A DNA stretch of 64,000 bases from an uncultured Selenomonadales bacterium (GCA_947304355.1 CAMZAX010000003.1:1-64000), one strand, 5' to 3'; positions 52,656 to 62,295 are shown, numbered from the stretch's first letter. Numbers and translations: made by a program. The notes: a model not told the origin generated them from the letters alone.

Positions 52656-53977
52656 AAACTTTGCCGATTGTCTTCGCCCTTGCGTTGTGCTTTTCCAACG
52701 TCGGCTTTATCAACTTGGGTTTCGCGCCCGAAAAGTCCGCCGTCACGACCGTCGACGCCCGCGCGCCGAGCAATCACCTCACGCAGGACAAAAACGCTCA
52801 AGCCGCCGCGATTGAACTCGTGAACTTGGAGGACATGACCGAACCGCCCGCGCAGGCTGTTGCCGCCGAGGCACTTCAACGCGACGAAAATATTTTGCGC
52901 CTGCATTGGGACATCATACCCAACGCCGTCAAGTACGAAATTTTTATCGACGGCGCGACGCTCTTCGCTTACACCAACGGCATTGAAATTCCGATTGACG
53001 ACGTGCACAAGAAATTTCAAGTCAACGCAGTTTCGTTGGAAGGCGCGACGCTCCAAAACAAGATTCCGATTCGCAATATCGACACTAACCCGACCGCCCC
53101 GCGCACGACGACCGAATTCGACAAGATGGCTTACCCGCCGATTTATCCCGTGTACTCGTGGATTCCGACCTGCGGCGCAGATCATTACGAAATTGAACTC
53201 ATAAAGGACGGCAAGATTATCCGCCGTTATTTCACGCAGCCGCGTCAACAGGAAGACGACTTTGACTTATACGACAAAAAGCCCGTGCTTGACGAGGGCG
53301 AATATTTTTGGCGAGTGCGCGCGCTCACGGCTGACAATCTGCCGCTGACAGACTGGTCTGCCCGCAACGAATCGAACAGCTTTGAAGTCAAGCACCAAAT
53401 CAGATTCTGCGCGTTGGGCGACAGCATCACTCACGGCGGCGGCTCAATCTCCGCGCCCCCGTCGACCGTCGTTTACAACTGGGAAACGTATTGCGCCATT
53501 CCCGTCAAGAACTTGGGCAGGAGCGGCGACACCACGGCGGAGTTGCTTGACCGTTTCGACAGCGACGTCTTGCCTTTCCGCCCCGAAGTCCTGTTCATCA
53601 TGGCGGGCGTCAACGATTACCGTTCGCACATTCAAGGTTGGGAGTCGGTTGAAAATCTGCAGGCGTTGCGCGATAAATGCGAACGCAACGGCATTAAGCC
53701 CGTCTTCCTGACGCCCACGCCTCTCAATCCCGCGCAGATTGACAGAGTGCAATTCATTGACCCGCCGCCCGCCGATTGGCAAGATCATCAGCGTTTCATT
53801 TGCGATTGGATTCGCAGCCAAGAAAATTTTATCGACGTGAACGACCGATTGACTGATGACGCGGGCAATTTGATTGACAGCTTATCGGTGGACGGTTTGC
53901 ACCCCGACGCCGAAGGCAAACGAATCATCGGTGAGGCTGTCGCCGCGTGGCTCGACAAATACTTGAACTTGCAATGA
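52649..53977 (+). CDS. Exported SGNH/GDSL esterase with fibronectin-like N-terminal region
   Basis: 442 residues. An N-terminal hydrophobic signal segment (LPIVFALALCFSNVGFI) predicts export. Residues about 70-245 read as two beta-sandwich (Fn3-like) modules (LRLHWDIIPNAVKYEIFIDG, YSWIPTCGADHYEIELIKDG). The SGNH hydrolase follows with block I ALGDSITHGGG, block II GRSGDTTAE, block III MAGVND and block V DGLHPDAEG. Likely removes acyl groups from a cell-surface glycan or peptidoglycan. It overlaps the ABC-F gene by seven bases, though the functions look unrelated. A terminator is at 54145-54180. Confidence 0.88.
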   Translation: MLKTLPIVFALALCFSNVGFINLGFAPEKSAVTTVDARAPSNHLTQDKNAQAAAIELVNLEDMTEPPAQAVAAEALQRDENILRLHWDIIPNAVKYEIFIDGATLFAYTNGIEIPIDDVHKKFQVNAVSLEGATLQNKIPIRNIDTNPTAPRTTTEFDKMAYPPIYPVYSWIPTCGADHYEIELIKDGKIIRRYFTQPRQQEDDFDLYDKKPVLDEGEYFWRVRALTADNLPLTDWSARNESNSFEVKHQIRFCALGDSITHGGGSISAPPSTVVYNWETYCAIPVKNLGRSGDTTAELLDRFDSDVLPFRPEVLFIMAGVNDYRSHIQGWESVENLQALRDKCERNGIKPVFLTPTPLNPAQIDRVQFIDPPPADWQDHQRFICDWIRSQENFIDVNDRLTDDAGNLIDSLSVDGLHPDAEGKRIIGEAVAAWLDKYLNLQ

Positions 53978-54029
53978 ATCCGGAGCGTGTCGGTAAATTC
54001 AAAATCATCATGTGACGAGGAATTTTTTC

Positions 54030-54098
54030 GCATGACGAGGCGTAAGCGCGAAGTCGTACTTCGGTACGTCGAGCGCGCAACAACGAAGTCAAGCGGAA
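54030..54098. other. Palindromic intergenic segment with UUCG loop
   Basis: GCGCG...CGTAC-TTCG-GTACG...CGCGC can fold into a long hairpin with a UUCG tetraloop. TGTTGA/TCAACA arms follow at 54113-54131. No gene seen. Confidence 0.4.
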
Positions 54099-54144
54099 AA
54101 ATAACCGTCACTTGTTGAAAGTTATCAACAGTCCCTAATACAAA

Positions 54145-54180
54145 AATCCTCCGCGTGTTGAAACGTCGGGGATTTTTTTT
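54145..54180 (+). terminator. Intrinsic terminator after the SGNH esterase gene
   Basis: AATCCTCCG and CGGGGATT arms (one wobble, one mismatch further in), then eight T. Confidence 0.65.
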
Positions 54181-54233
54181 GCAGGAAGGCAGTCAAGCGG
54201 CGCGAATAATCTTGGCAGATGGGAGTTGATACT

Positions 54234-55397
54234 TTGAAATTTGCAAAGCGCATGAATCTTTTCGGCGAAGGCATTTTCGCCCGGCTCGCCGCAATGAAAC
54301 GACAAAAACTTTCAACGGGCGCGGAGATTATCGATTTGTCAATCGGCGCGCCGAATATCCCGCCGCCCGCGCACGTCATGCAGGTTTTGGCTCAAGAGGC
54401 ACTCAAGCCCGAAAATTACGTCTACGCGATAACCGACAGCCGCGAACTGCTCGCCGCCGCCGCCGATTGGTATCGTCGACGTTACGGCGTTGAACTCGAC
54501 CCCGCGTCCGAAATTTGTTCGCTGTGGGGTTCGCAGGAGGGTTTGTCGCACATCGCCTTGACGCTGATTGACGATGGCGACTTGACGCTGGTGCCTGACC
54601 CGTGCTATCCGATTTTCGCAGACGGTGCCAAATTAGCCGGCTCGACACTTTTTTACATGCCGCAACTTAAAGAGCACGACTACGTTATTCAACTCGACAA
54701 AATCCCCGCCGACGTCGCTGCCCGCGCAAAATTTATGGTTGTCTCGTATCCGAACAACCCGACGACCGCCGTCGCGCCCGCAGACTTTTACGAACGGCTG
54801 ATTCACTTCGCAAAGCGCAACGATATTGTCGTCCTGCACGACAACGCCTACAGCGAACTGATTTTCGACGGCTCGACGGGCGGAAGTTTCCTCAGCTTCG
54901 ACGGCGCGAAGGATGTAGGCGTCGAATTCAATTCGCTGTCGAAAACTTACGGCTTGGCGGGCGCGCGCATCGGTTTCTGTCTCGGCAACCGCGAAGTCGT
55001 CAAGCGCGTCAAGCTCCTCAAAAGCAATATCGATTACGGGCTGTTCTTGCCGATTCAAAGGGCAGCGATTGCGGCGTTGCAAAGCCCCCGTGAAGTCATC
55101 GACGCGACGCGCGCGGCTTACGTTGAACGAATCGACGCGCTGATTGACGGGCTCAACGCAATCGGCTGGCAAATCGACAAACCCAAGGCGACAATGTTCG
55201 TGTGGGCACCCGTCCCGAAAGGTTTCGGCACGTCCGAAGAATTTGTTACGACGTTGTTCGACAAGTCAAATGTTTTGGTTACGCCCGGCAGCGCGTTCGG
55301 CACACACGGTGAAGGCTTCGTCCGCATGGCTCTGGTGCAGACCGCCGACGTCATGCGTAAAGTCGCCGCGCAGGTTAAGCGGACGCTTGGAGGTTAA
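54234..55397 (+). CDS. Class I/II aminotransferase, probably LL-diaminopimelate aminotransferase-like
   Basis: 387 residues from the TTG at 54234 (GGGAG eight bases upstream). Fold-type I PLP enzyme: the PLP lysine is in FNSLSKTYGLAGARIGF, with SYPNNPTTAVAP and HDNAYSELIFDG. The N-terminus (FAKRMNLFGEGIFARLA, IDLSIGAPNIPPP) is close to the DapL/MalY-like group that makes LL-diaminopimelate from tetrahydrodipicolinate; other amino-acid aminotransferases share this pattern. It is three bases upstream of glycerate kinase. No lysine genes are adjacent, so the role is tentative. Confidence 0.8.
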   Translation: MKFAKRMNLFGEGIFARLAAMKRQKLSTGAEIIDLSIGAPNIPPPAHVMQVLAQEALKPENYVYAITDSRELLAAAADWYRRRYGVELDPASEICSLWGSQEGLSHIALTLIDDGDLTLVPDPCYPIFADGAKLAGSTLFYMPQLKEHDYVIQLDKIPADVAARAKFMVVSYPNNPTTAVAPADFYERLIHFAKRNDIVVLHDNAYSELIFDGSTGGSFLSFDGAKDVGVEFNSLSKTYGLAGARIGFCLGNREVVKRVKLLKSNIDYGLFLPIQRAAIAALQSPREVIDATRAAYVERIDALIDGLNAIGWQIDKPKATMFVWAPVPKGFGTSEEFVTTLFDKSNVLVTPGSAFGTHGEGFVRMALVQTADVMRKVAAQVKRTLGG

Positions 55398-55400
55398 GTT

Positions 55401-56519
55401 ATGAAAATAATCGTGGCGATTGACAGCTTGAAAGGCTCTCTTACCAGTTTGGAGGCGGGCGCGGCGGCTCGTGACGGAATTTTATCCGCGTCGCCGAAAT
55501 CGGACGTGAAAATCTTTCCGCTGGCTGACGGCGGCGAAGGCACCTGTCGCGCGATTGTCGACGGGCTCGGCGGCGTGTTGAAATCGGCTCAAGTCACCAA
55601 TCCGCTCGGCGGCAAGGTCGTTGCCGAATTCGGCGAAGTCGTCGACAAAAAGCTTGCCGTCATCGAAATGGCGAACGCGGCGGGACTTCCGCTCGTGCCC
55701 GAAGACAAACGCAACCCGTTGAACACGACAACTTACGGCGTCGGCGAATTGATTCGGCGCGCGATTGACGACGGCTGTCGCGACTTCGTTATCGGTATCG
55801 GCGGCTCGGCAACAAACGACTGCGGGCTCGGCATGTTGACGGCTCTGGGTTACAAATTCGGCGTCGGCATTTACGGGCGCGACTTGGCGAACGTCACGGC
55901 GATTGACGACACGAACGTCCTGCCCGCCCTGCGCGAATGCACCTTCCGAATCGCCTGCGACGTGACGAATCCCTTGACGGGCGCGAACGGCTGTTCGGCT
56001 GTCTACGCTCCGCAGAAGGGCGCGACGCCCGAAATCGTCACGGCAATGGACGGCTGGATTAAAAATTTCGGCGACTTAAGCGCGGCGTTCCTCAAGCTCG
56101 ACGAAAAATCCGTGGCGGGCGACGGCGCGGCGGGCGGCTTGGGTTTCGCGTTCAGAGCGTATCTGCGCGGCGAACTCGTGCCCGGCGTCGACTTGGTGCT
56201 TGACGCGCTCGACATTGCGGCGGATTTGAAATCGGCTGACGTTTTAATCACGGGCGAAGGACGATTGGACTTCCAGACCGCGCAAGGCAAAGCACCGTCG
56301 GGCGTGGCGAAGCTCGCAAAAAAACTCAACCCGAAAATCGTGACGGTCGGGCTCGGCGGCTCTGTCGCGGATATTTCGGACGATGCGGGGCTCGACGCCG
56401 CCTTTGCCATCTTGCGCAAGCCGATGACGCTCGCCGAAGCAATGGACAAAGCCGTTGCCGTTAAAAACATTTCGGAGACCGCCGCGCAGGTTGTCCGCTT
56501 GATTGAACGTTTGCAATAA
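55401..56519 (+). CDS. glxK: Glycerate kinase
   Basis: 372 residues of the GarK/GlxK family, phosphorylating glycerate (2-phosphoglycerate product in most members). Markers: IVAIDSLKGSLTSLEAG at the start, PLADGGEGTCRAIVD, IGIGGSATNDCGLGML and TGEGRLDFQTAQGKAPSG. An ATG start with GGAGG at 55388-55392 inside the end of the preceding gene. It ends just before a CCTAGTT-class heptanucleotide array and secA. Confidence 0.93.
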   Translation: MKIIVAIDSLKGSLTSLEAGAAARDGILSASPKSDVKIFPLADGGEGTCRAIVDGLGGVLKSAQVTNPLGGKVVAEFGEVVDKKLAVIEMANAAGLPLVPEDKRNPLNTTTYGVGELIRRAIDDGCRDFVIGIGGSATNDCGLGMLTALGYKFGVGIYGRDLANVTAIDDTNVLPALRECTFRIACDVTNPLTGANGCSAVYAPQKGATPEIVTAMDGWIKNFGDLSAAFLKLDEKSVAGDGAAGGLGFAFRAYLRGELVPGVDLVLDALDIAADLKSADVLITGEGRLDFQTAQGKAPSGVAKLAKKLNPKIVTVGLGGSVADISDDAGLDAAFAILRKPMTLAEAMDKAVAVKNISETAAQVVRLIERLQ

Positions 56520-56540
56520 ACTAGTCCCTAGTTCCTAGTT
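56520..56540 (+). repeat. Heptanucleotide array between glycerate kinase and secA
   Basis: ACTAGTC, CCTAGTT, CCTAGTT start one base after the TAA of the kinase gene. Confidence 0.7.
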
Positions 56541-56561
56541 CCTGCCAAAGGAGTGATAACT

Positions 56562-59183
56562 TTGTTCGGATTCTTGAAAAGATTTTTGGGCGACAACAAC
56601 GATAAGGAAATTAAACGTCTTCAAAAGACCGTCGATAAAATCAACGCGCTGGAGTCGGGCTTTCAAAACTACACGGACGACAAGTTGAGCGGCATGACAG
56701 AAAACTTCCGCGACAGACTTCACGGCGGCGAAACTTTGACTGACATTCTGCCCGAAGCGTTCGCGGTGTGTCGTGAGGCGTCGCGTCGCGTGCTCGGTAT
56801 GCGCCATTTCGACGTTCAGCTGATGGGCGGCATGTGCTTGCACGAAGGCAAAATCGCCGAAATGAAAACCGGTGAAGGCAAAACGCTCGTCGCGACGTTG
56901 CCCGTGTATCTGAACGCGCTGGAAGGCAAGGGCGTACACATGGTCACCGTCAACGATTACCTTGCCCGCCGTGACAGCGAATGGATGGGTCAGCTTTACA
57001 ACTTCCTCGGCTTAAGCGTCGGCTTGATTCTGCACGACATGGACTTCCCCGAACGCAAGCATTCATACGGTTGCGACGTGACGTTCGGCACCAACAACGA
57101 ATTCGGCTTCGACTACCTGCGCGATAACATGGTCGTCCACGAAGAGCAAATGGTTCAGCGTCCGTTGCATTACGCCATTGTCGACGAGGTTGATTCGATT
57201 CTTATCGACGAGGCGCGCACCCCGCTGATTATTTCGGGTCCCGGCGCGAAGTCTACCGATATGTATGCCGTCATGGCGCGCGCCGTCTCCAAGCTGCGCG
57301 AGGGCGACGATTACACTGTCGACGAAAAGCAAAAGACCGTTGCGCCCAAAGATGAAGTCGTTCCCAAGATTGAAAAGTTCCTAGGCATTCAAAACCTTTA
57401 TGCGCCCGAAAATATCGAGTACTCTCACTGCTTCACCATGGCGTTGCGTGCAAAGGCGTTAATGAAACGCGACCGCGATTACGTCGTCCGCAACGACGAA
57501 ATTATTATCGTCGACGAATTCACGGGGCGGCTCATGACGGGGCGGCGTTATTCCGACGGCTTGCACCAGGCGATTGAAGCAAAGGAAGGCGTCCGCATTC
57601 AGCGCGAGTCACAGACGTTGGCGACGATAACTTTCCAAAATTATTTTCGCATGTACGACAAGCTTGCGGGCATGACGGGCACCGCCAAGACCGAAGAAGA
57701 CGAATTCTTGAAGATTTACAAGTTGCCCGTTGTCGTCATACCGACCAACAAGCCCGTGCGCCGCGTCGACCACCCCGACGTTGTTTACAAGAACAAACGC
57801 GCCAAATATCGCGCCGTCACGTCGCAGGTTGAGGAAGTTCACGCCAAAGGTCAGCCCGTCCTTATCGGCACCACGTCGATTGAACAGTCCGAAGAGCTCA
57901 GCGGCTATCTTAAAAAGCGCGGCATACCCCACAGCGTTTTGAACGCGAAATTTCACGAAAAGGAAGCGCAAATCGTTGCGGACGCGGGTCAGCGCGGCGT
58001 CGTGACGATAGCGACGAACATGGCAGGACGCGGCACCGACATCAAGCTCGGCGAAGGCGTCCCCGAACTCGGCGGCTTGTTCATTATCGGCACGGAGCGG
58101 CACGAATCGCGGCGTATCGATAATCAGTTGCGCGGGCGTTCCGGGCGTCAGGGCGACCCCGGCGAATCGCGGTTTTATATTTCGCTTGAGGATGATTTAA
58201 TGCGTCTGTTCGCGTCGGAGGCTATCGGCAAAGTCATGGACAAGCTCGGCATGGAGGAAGACGAGCCGATTGAACACACGCTGATTACCAAGTCGATTGA
58301 ACACGCGCAGAAAAAAGTTGAGGCACGCAACTTCGACATACGCAAGCACGTCCTTGAGTACGATGACGTTATGAATCAGCAACGCGAAATCATGTATGGC
58401 GAACGCAAAAAAATTCTGCGCGGCGAAAATCTGCGCGACAACATACGCGGCATGGTCAACCACATCATCAAGCAGGAGCTGAACCAATACGCCAACGAAA
58501 AGCTTTATCCCGAAGAATGGCAGCTTGACGAACTCATCAAGGACGCCGAAAAAATTTTCGCGCCGCCGGGAGCGTTGACGGTTTCGGAACTTGAAAAGCT
58601 CAGCCGCGACGAACTCAAAGAACGTCTGGAAAAATTGGCGGAAGACACCTACAAGCAGCGCGAGACGATGTTTACGCCCGAAGTCATGCGCGAACTTGAA
58701 AAGGTCGTCATGTTGCGAATCGTCGACAACAAATGGATGGAACACCTTGACCACATGGACATGTTGCGCGAAGGCATCAACCTGCGGGCATACGGGCAAC
58801 GCGCGCCGCTCGTCGAATACAAAATCGAGGCGTTGGCGATGTTCGAGGAAATGGAAGGCGCGATTCAAGACCAGATTGCGACGACGATGTATCATGTGGC
58901 TGTTGTGCAGAACGAGGCTCCGCCCGCTAACGAAGACGACGACGAAGCTCCGCCCGAACCGACTGCCAAAGATACGCGCGAGGCTGAAGCTGCCGTCCGC
59001 CGCGAACAGGCAAAAGTCGAAGACCGCTTGCAAAATGCGCGGGCGTCTCACGGCGACGACACTTCGCCTGCCGAGGCTCAAAAGCGCGCCAAAACCGCCG
59101 ACGGCAAAAAAATCGGACGCAACGACCCTTGTCCCTGCGGCTCCGGCAAAAAATACAAAAACTGCTGCGGGCGCAACAAATAG
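56562..59183 (+). CDS. secA: Preprotein translocase ATPase SecA
   Basis: 873 residues from the TTG at 56562 (AAAGGAG eight bases upstream). Drives post-translational export through SecYEG. Motifs: [13 protein letters not shown] (Walker A), [29 protein letters not shown] (DEAD-like), [32 protein letters not shown], the helical scaffold [16 protein letters not shown] and a C-terminal SEC-C zinc motif ([18 protein letters not shown]) that binds SecB or lipid. Full length, with an acidic linker before the SEC-C tail. Confidence 0.97.
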   Translation: MFGFLKRFLGDNNDKEIKRLQKTVDKINALESGFQNYTDDKLSGMTENFRDRLHGGETLTDILPEAFAVCREASRRVLGMRHFDVQLMGGMCLHEGKIAEMKTGEGKTLVATLPVYLNALEGKGVHMVTVNDYLARRDSEWMGQLYNFLGLSVGLILHDMDFPERKHSYGCDVTFGTNNEFGFDYLRDNMVVHEEQMVQRPLHYAIVDEVDSILIDEARTPLIISGPGAKSTDMYAVMARAVSKLREGDDYTVDEKQKTVAPKDEVVPKIEKFLGIQNLYAPENIEYSHCFTMALRAKALMKRDRDYVVRNDEIIIVDEFTGRLMTGRRYSDGLHQAIEAKEGVRIQRESQTLATITFQNYFRMYDKLAGMTGTAKTEEDEFLKIYKLPVVVIPTNKPVRRVDHPDVVYKNKRAKYRAVTSQVEEVHAKGQPVLIGTTSIEQSEELSGYLKKRGIPHSVLNAKFHEKEAQIVADAGQRGVVTIATNMAGRGTDIKLGEGVPELGGLFIIGTERHESRRIDNQLRGRSGRQGDPGESRFYISLEDDLMRLFASEAIGKVMDKLGMEEDEPIEHTLITKSIEHAQKKVEARNFDIRKHVLEYDDVMNQQREIMYGERKKILRGENLRDNIRGMVNHIIKQELNQYANEKLYPEEWQLDELIKDAEKIFAPPGALTVSELEKLSRDELKERLEKLAEDTYKQRETMFTPEVMRELEKVVMLRIVDNKWMEHLDHMDMLREGINLRAYGQRAPLVEYKIEALAMFEEMEGAIQDQIATTMYHVAVVQNEAPPANEDDDEAPPEPTAKDTREAEAAVRREQAKVEDRLQNARASHGDDTSPAEAQKRAKTADGKKIGRNDPCPCGSGKKYKNCCGRNK

Positions 59184-59195
59184 GAGGTGATAAAG

Positions 59196-59480
59196 ATGCG
59201 TGACGAGAAAGGACTTTTGGTTTACGACGATGAATTTCGCCGCAGACTTATGACGCCGAAAGAAATTGCAACAAGCGACAAATGGGTCAAAAAACACAGC
59301 GATTTGATTTCAGCTAAAGACAGCGGCGACATTAACGAACAGGAATATGAGCGTCTTTGTAACGAATTGGACGCGGAACACGAAGAAGAGCTCAGCAGAA
59401 TTTACGACGAAGATTTTGGCACTCAATCGGCAACTGATAACGAAAAATTTTTTGCGCCGCAGAACTTCGCGACGGCGTGA
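59196..59480 (+). CDS. Small acidic protein, possible antitoxin partner of the RelE-like toxin
   Basis: 94 residues from the ATG at 59196 (AGGAGG upstream). Highly charged, largely helical ([40 protein letters not shown]), with no helix-turn-helix, no membrane segment and no family I recognise. It ends 12 bases before a RelE/HigB-type toxin gene, the spacing of a toxin-antitoxin pair, and no other antitoxin follows the toxin. The MTPKEIA phrase resembles short helical protein-binding modules. Antitoxin function is inference from position only. Confidence 0.6.
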   Translation: MRDEKGLLVYDDEFRRRLMTPKEIATSDKWVKKHSDLISAKDSGDINEQEYERLCNELDAEHEEELSRIYDEDFGTQSATDNEKFFAPQNFATA

Positions 59481-59492
59481 GGAGTAAAAGCT

Positions 59493-59846
59493 TTGTACAG
59501 AATTACCTTTTATGAAAATCGACGCGGCAATTCGCCTGTGCTCGAATATATTGAAAAGCTCGCATTGAAAGACGATAAAAACAGCCGCATAAAATTTAAT
59601 AATGTGATGGATTGCATAGACCAGCTTAGAGAAAACGGTACTCGTGCAAATGAAAAATTCGTCAAGCACGTGCGAGGCGAAATTTGGGAGTTGCGTCCCT
59701 TGCGCGACAGGATTTTATTCGCGGCGTGGGTCGGCGATTCGTTCGTGTTGTTGCATACCTTCATGAAGGAGACGCAAAAGACGCCGCCCGCCGAAATAGA
59801 AAAAGCCGAAAACGAACTTGCGGACTTCAAAGAACGTTTCGGCTGA
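59493..59846 (+). CDS. RelE/HigB-superfamily toxin (phage Gp49-like)
   Basis: 117 residues, TTG start with GGAG upstream. The family pattern is plain: YRITFYENRRGNSPVLEYIEKL, then the core IWELRPLRDRILFAAWVGDSFVLLHTFMKETQKTP. This matches Gp49-like mRNA interferases, in which basic residues (R in ELRPLRDR, K in FMKETQ) contact RNA at the ribosome. HigB toxins are usually followed by an HTH antitoxin HigA; here the next gene is on the other strand, so the upstream 94-residue protein is the only candidate partner. Confidence 0.87.
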   Translation: MYRITFYENRRGNSPVLEYIEKLALKDDKNSRIKFNNVMDCIDQLRENGTRANEKFVKHVRGEIWELRPLRDRILFAAWVGDSFVLLHTFMKETQKTPPAEIEKAENELADFKERFG

Positions 59847-59849
59847 CGG

Positions 59850-60452
59850 TCAAAGCTTGATGCCCAAATCCCACGAGCTTGGCCAATAAGTTTCTGCAAT
59901 GTCGAGGATTGGCGGAACCAGTTCTTCGACATTTTTTATTTTGTGAAGTCGCCACGAGTCGCCGCGCCCGGCGAACTCCAGGACGAAATTCAGCGTGCCT
60001 ATCATGCGCCCGTAATTTGAGCCGTCGCCGACCATTTTGACGGCAAGCGTCGCTTTGTCGCCCGAAATTTTTTCTTCGCCGAAATCTGCGCGGACAGCCT
60101 TAAGCAAGCGGTCAAGTTCGGCGGCGAGAAATTTAATCGGCGTCGCTGAAAAAGTTTGCGCGTCCTTAAAGCTCCCGTCGAAGTACGCGGCGATAATCTT
60201 GTTAATCAAGCCCAGGTGCACGCCGCGAAATTTGTCGTTGTACAGGCGCAGAATCGTCGAGCCGAACTTGAAAAACAAATCCTTCGGGTAAAGCGCGTGG
60301 AAGCGGGCACAGTTATCGGCAAGGAAGTCGGTCGTTTCGTCGTAACCGATGTCCATGAATTTTTTCAGGTCGACGCGGGCACGAAAAGCTTTCTCGTCGC
60401 GGGCACTTATCGCCGATAAAATTTCTTGCAACTCGTCAGTTGGTGTATTCAA
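59850..60452 (-). CDS. Protein of unknown function
   Basis: 200 residues; TTG start at 60452 with AAGGAG. No signal peptide or membrane helix. The N-terminal half is helical (ELQEILSAISARDEKAFRARVDLKKFMDIG) and the C-terminal half has alternating strands (KATLAVKMVGDGSNYGRMIGTLNFVLEFAGRGDSWRLHKI), a layout seen in small SnoaL/DUF2939-like folds, though I cannot name the family. It converges on the toxin gene (four bases apart) and is divergent from the membrane protein at 60533. Confidence 0.6.
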   Translation of the reverse strand: MNTPTDELQEILSAISARDEKAFRARVDLKKFMDIGYDETTDFLADNCARFHALYPKDLFFKFGSTILRLYNDKFRGVHLGLINKIIAAYFDGSFKDAQTFSATPIKFLAAELDRLLKAVRADFGEEKISGDKATLAVKMVGDGSNYGRMIGTLNFVLEFAGRGDSWRLHKIKNVEELVPPILDIAETYWPSSWDLGIKL

Positions 60453-60480
60453 AGCGGTCAGCTCCTTTGCAATAATTTTC

Positions 60481-60509
60481 TTGACTAAGGGCGGGCGTCA
60501 TTTTAAAAT
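60481..60509 (+). promoter_or_regulatory. Promoter of the membrane protein at 60533
   Basis: TTGACT (60481-60486), 17 bases, TAAAAT (60504-60509). Confidence 0.55.
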
Positions 60510-60532
60510 CTTTTCGATTGGAGGGGGGTTTC

Positions 60533-60931
60533 ATGAACGACGACAATTTAAACAAGACAACCGACCGGTCGCCGCGCAACGAGGGCGACGCGCGCTTTGA
60601 CGTGACTTCGCTCGACGAGGTCAAGGACGAAAACGGCAACGGGATTTTCCACATGACGCCGCGCTTCAAATGGATACTCGCGCTGTCAATCGTGATAATG
60701 ATAATCGCGGGCGTGCTGATTTATTCGGCGTACAAAGACGCGCTGGTCGTCGATGTGTGGCAGTTGGCGATTTGGTGCGTGTGTGAGACTTTGGCGTTTT
60801 ACTCCGTCGCGATGCGGTCGTTGCCGGCGGTGGTTTTGAATTATATTTTATTCTTCGGCGTGTCGCTGATACCGGCGTGGCAATCGATACACGAGCAATT
60901 TCAAGCGGTGTTCAAATTGTTTTTCGGCTGA
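60533..60931 (+). CDS. Small membrane protein of unknown function
   Basis: 132 residues from the ATG at 60533 (GGAGGGGGG upstream). A polar, acidic N-terminus (about 1-45) is followed by three membrane helices (WILALSIVIMIIAGVLIYSA, VWQLAIWCVCETLAFYSVAM, AVVLNYILFFGVSLIPAW). No recognisable family or catalytic motif. Monocistronic, with a promoter and a terminator. Confidence 0.6.
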   Translation: MNDDNLNKTTDRSPRNEGDARFDVTSLDEVKDENGNGIFHMTPRFKWILALSIVIMIIAGVLIYSAYKDALVVDVWQLAIWCVCETLAFYSVAMRSLPAVVLNYILFFGVSLIPAWQSIHEQFQAVFKLFFG

Positions 60932-60951
60932 CGAATTTGTTTGAACGCGGC

Positions 60952-61000
60952 AAAAAAATTTCCCCGCAGTCTTTTGCGACCGTCGGGGATTTTTTTATGG
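60952..61000. terminator. Bidirectional terminator between the membrane protein and fabK
   Basis: CCCCG-GTC and GAC-CGGGG arms around a T-rich loop. An A run precedes it and a T run follows. Confidence 0.7.
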
Positions 61001-61945
61001 CTGATAAAATTTTTCCGCCTCCGTGACCAAACGTCGTATGATTTCTTTGGCGGGCAAGATTTCTTCGATACGCGGCATGTATTCGCCCGTGAAGACCAAG
61101 CCCGTCTCCAAGTCGCCCTGTTGCGCCCGCGTGAGTGCTCTGACGATACAGAAGTTGTGCTTGCAGGCTTTAAGGCACGAATCGCAGGTTTTGGGCGGGA
61201 CGTTGCCTTCCATCACGCGCTTCGAGAACGGCGTCCGTACTGCTCTGCCGGGCAAGCCGACGGGGCTGTTTATGACGACGACATCTTCGGGTTTGGACTT
61301 GAGGTAATATTCTTTGAGGCTCGGCGCGCCGTTTGATTCGAGACTTGCCGCGAAACGCGAACCCATTTGCACGCCGTCCGCGCCCATTTTCAGCACGTCG
61401 GCAATATCTTTGCCTGTTAGCACGCCGCCCGCCGCTATTACGGGGATGGTGACTGCGGCGCGAATCGGCTCAATCAGCTCGCGGACTGAAATATCGGTGC
61501 CGAGGTGTCCGCCGGCTTCTTTGCCTTCGACGACGACAGCCGCCGCGCCGAGTTTTTGTGAAATCTTCGCCAGCTTGACTGAAGAAACTATCGGGACTAT
61601 CGGCGTGCCGGACGCTCTGCCCAGCCCGAAAATATCGCGCGAAAAACCGGCACCCGCAACGATTAAATCGATGCCCGCGTCCATTGCCGTATGAACAATC
61701 CTCGCGAAATCGCTTGCCGCGACCATGATGTTTATCCCGATTATTCCGTCGGTTAAGGAGCGCGCCAATTTTATTTCGTAGCGCAATTCGTCATGCGCCA
61801 TGCCCGACGCCGCGATAAGCCCGATGCCGCCTTCGTTGGCGACCGCCGCCGCCAGCCGCGCCGTTGACAGCCGTATTGCCATGCCGCCCTGCACGATTGG
61901 GATTTTTGCTGTCTTGTTGCCTATTTTCAGTTCCGGTAGTTTCAA
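60995..61945 (-). CDS. fabK: FMN-dependent enoyl-ACP reductase II / nitronate monooxygenase family
   Basis: 316 residues from the TTG at 61945 (AGGAGG at 61952-61957); a longer frame would translate the repeat array. FMN barrel: PIVQGGMAIRLSTARLAAAVAN, VVVEGKEAGGHLG (catalytic region His), VIAAGGVLTGKDIADVL and GVQMGSRF. A C-terminal Cys segment (CDSCLKACKHNFC) is found in many clostridial and Negativicute members. Placement after acpP and fabG supports fatty-acid elongation as FabK, but the sequence alone cannot exclude nitronate monooxygenase. Confidence 0.8.
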   Translation of the reverse strand: MKLPELKIGNKTAKIPIVQGGMAIRLSTARLAAAVANEGGIGLIAASGMAHDELRYEIKLARSLTDGIIGINIMVAASDFARIVHTAMDAGIDLIVAGAGFSRDIFGLGRASGTPIVPIVSSVKLAKISQKLGAAAVVVEGKEAGGHLGTDISVRELIEPIRAAVTIPVIAAGGVLTGKDIADVLKMGADGVQMGSRFAASLESNGAPSLKEYYLKSKPEDVVVINSPVGLPGRAVRTPFSKRVMEGNVPPKTCDSCLKACKHNFCIVRALTRAQQGDLETGLVFTGEYMPRIEEILPAKEIIRRLVTEAEKFYQP

Positions 61946-61958
61946 GGATAATCCTCCT

Positions 61959-62028
61959 AAGGGAAAAGGGACAAGGGACAAGGGGTAAGAGTTTTGAACT
62001 TTGCCCTTGTCCCTTAATCCTTGTCCCT
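61959..62028 (+). repeat. Inverted heptanucleotide array between acpP and fabK
   Basis: Ten consecutive 7-base units: AAGGGAA, AAGGGAC, AAGGGAC, AAGGGGT, AAGAGTT, TTGAACT, TTGCCCT, TGTCCCT, TAATCCT, TGTCCCT. The two halves are complementary and can form a long hairpin between the two genes. Confidence 0.85.
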
Positions 62029-62031
62029 GAA

Positions 62032-62268
62032 TCAAGCGTTGGTTTCTCCGTCTATGTACTTGACGACATCTTCCACAGTCTTGATTTTCTCGGCTTTCTC
62101 GTCGGGGATTTCAATGTTGAATTCCTCTTCAAACGCCATAATCAATTCGACTATGTCCAGAGAATCGGCACCGAGGTCGTCGACGAAAGTGGAGCTCATC
62201 TGAATTTCGTCCTCTTCGACGCCAAGCTGCTCTTTAACGATTCTTTTTACCTGTTCAAACGTTGACAC
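62032..62268 (-). CDS. acpP: Acyl carrier protein
   Basis: 78 residues from the GTG at 62268 (AGGAGG eight bases upstream). Carries growing acyl chains on a phosphopantetheine arm at the Ser of [10 protein letters not shown] (about residue 37). Acidic four-helix protein of normal size ([33 protein letters not shown]). Between fabG (27 bases upstream) and fabK. The stop lies four bases from a heptanucleotide array. Confidence 0.96.
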   Translation of the reverse strand: MSTFEQVKRIVKEQLGVEEDEIQMSSTFVDDLGADSLDIVELIMAFEEEFNIEIPDEKAEKIKTVEDVVKYIDGETNA

Positions 62269-62295
62269 GCATGACACCTCCTTTCCAAGCCGCGT

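Noticed and set aside
54111..54131. DnaA box or replication origin at TTATCAACA
   Set aside because: A single imperfect site, part of a TGTTGA/TCAACA dyad, with no origin genes or box cluster nearby.
61959..62028. CRISPR array
   Set aside because: The repeats are 7 bases with no spacers; they are contiguous tandem units.
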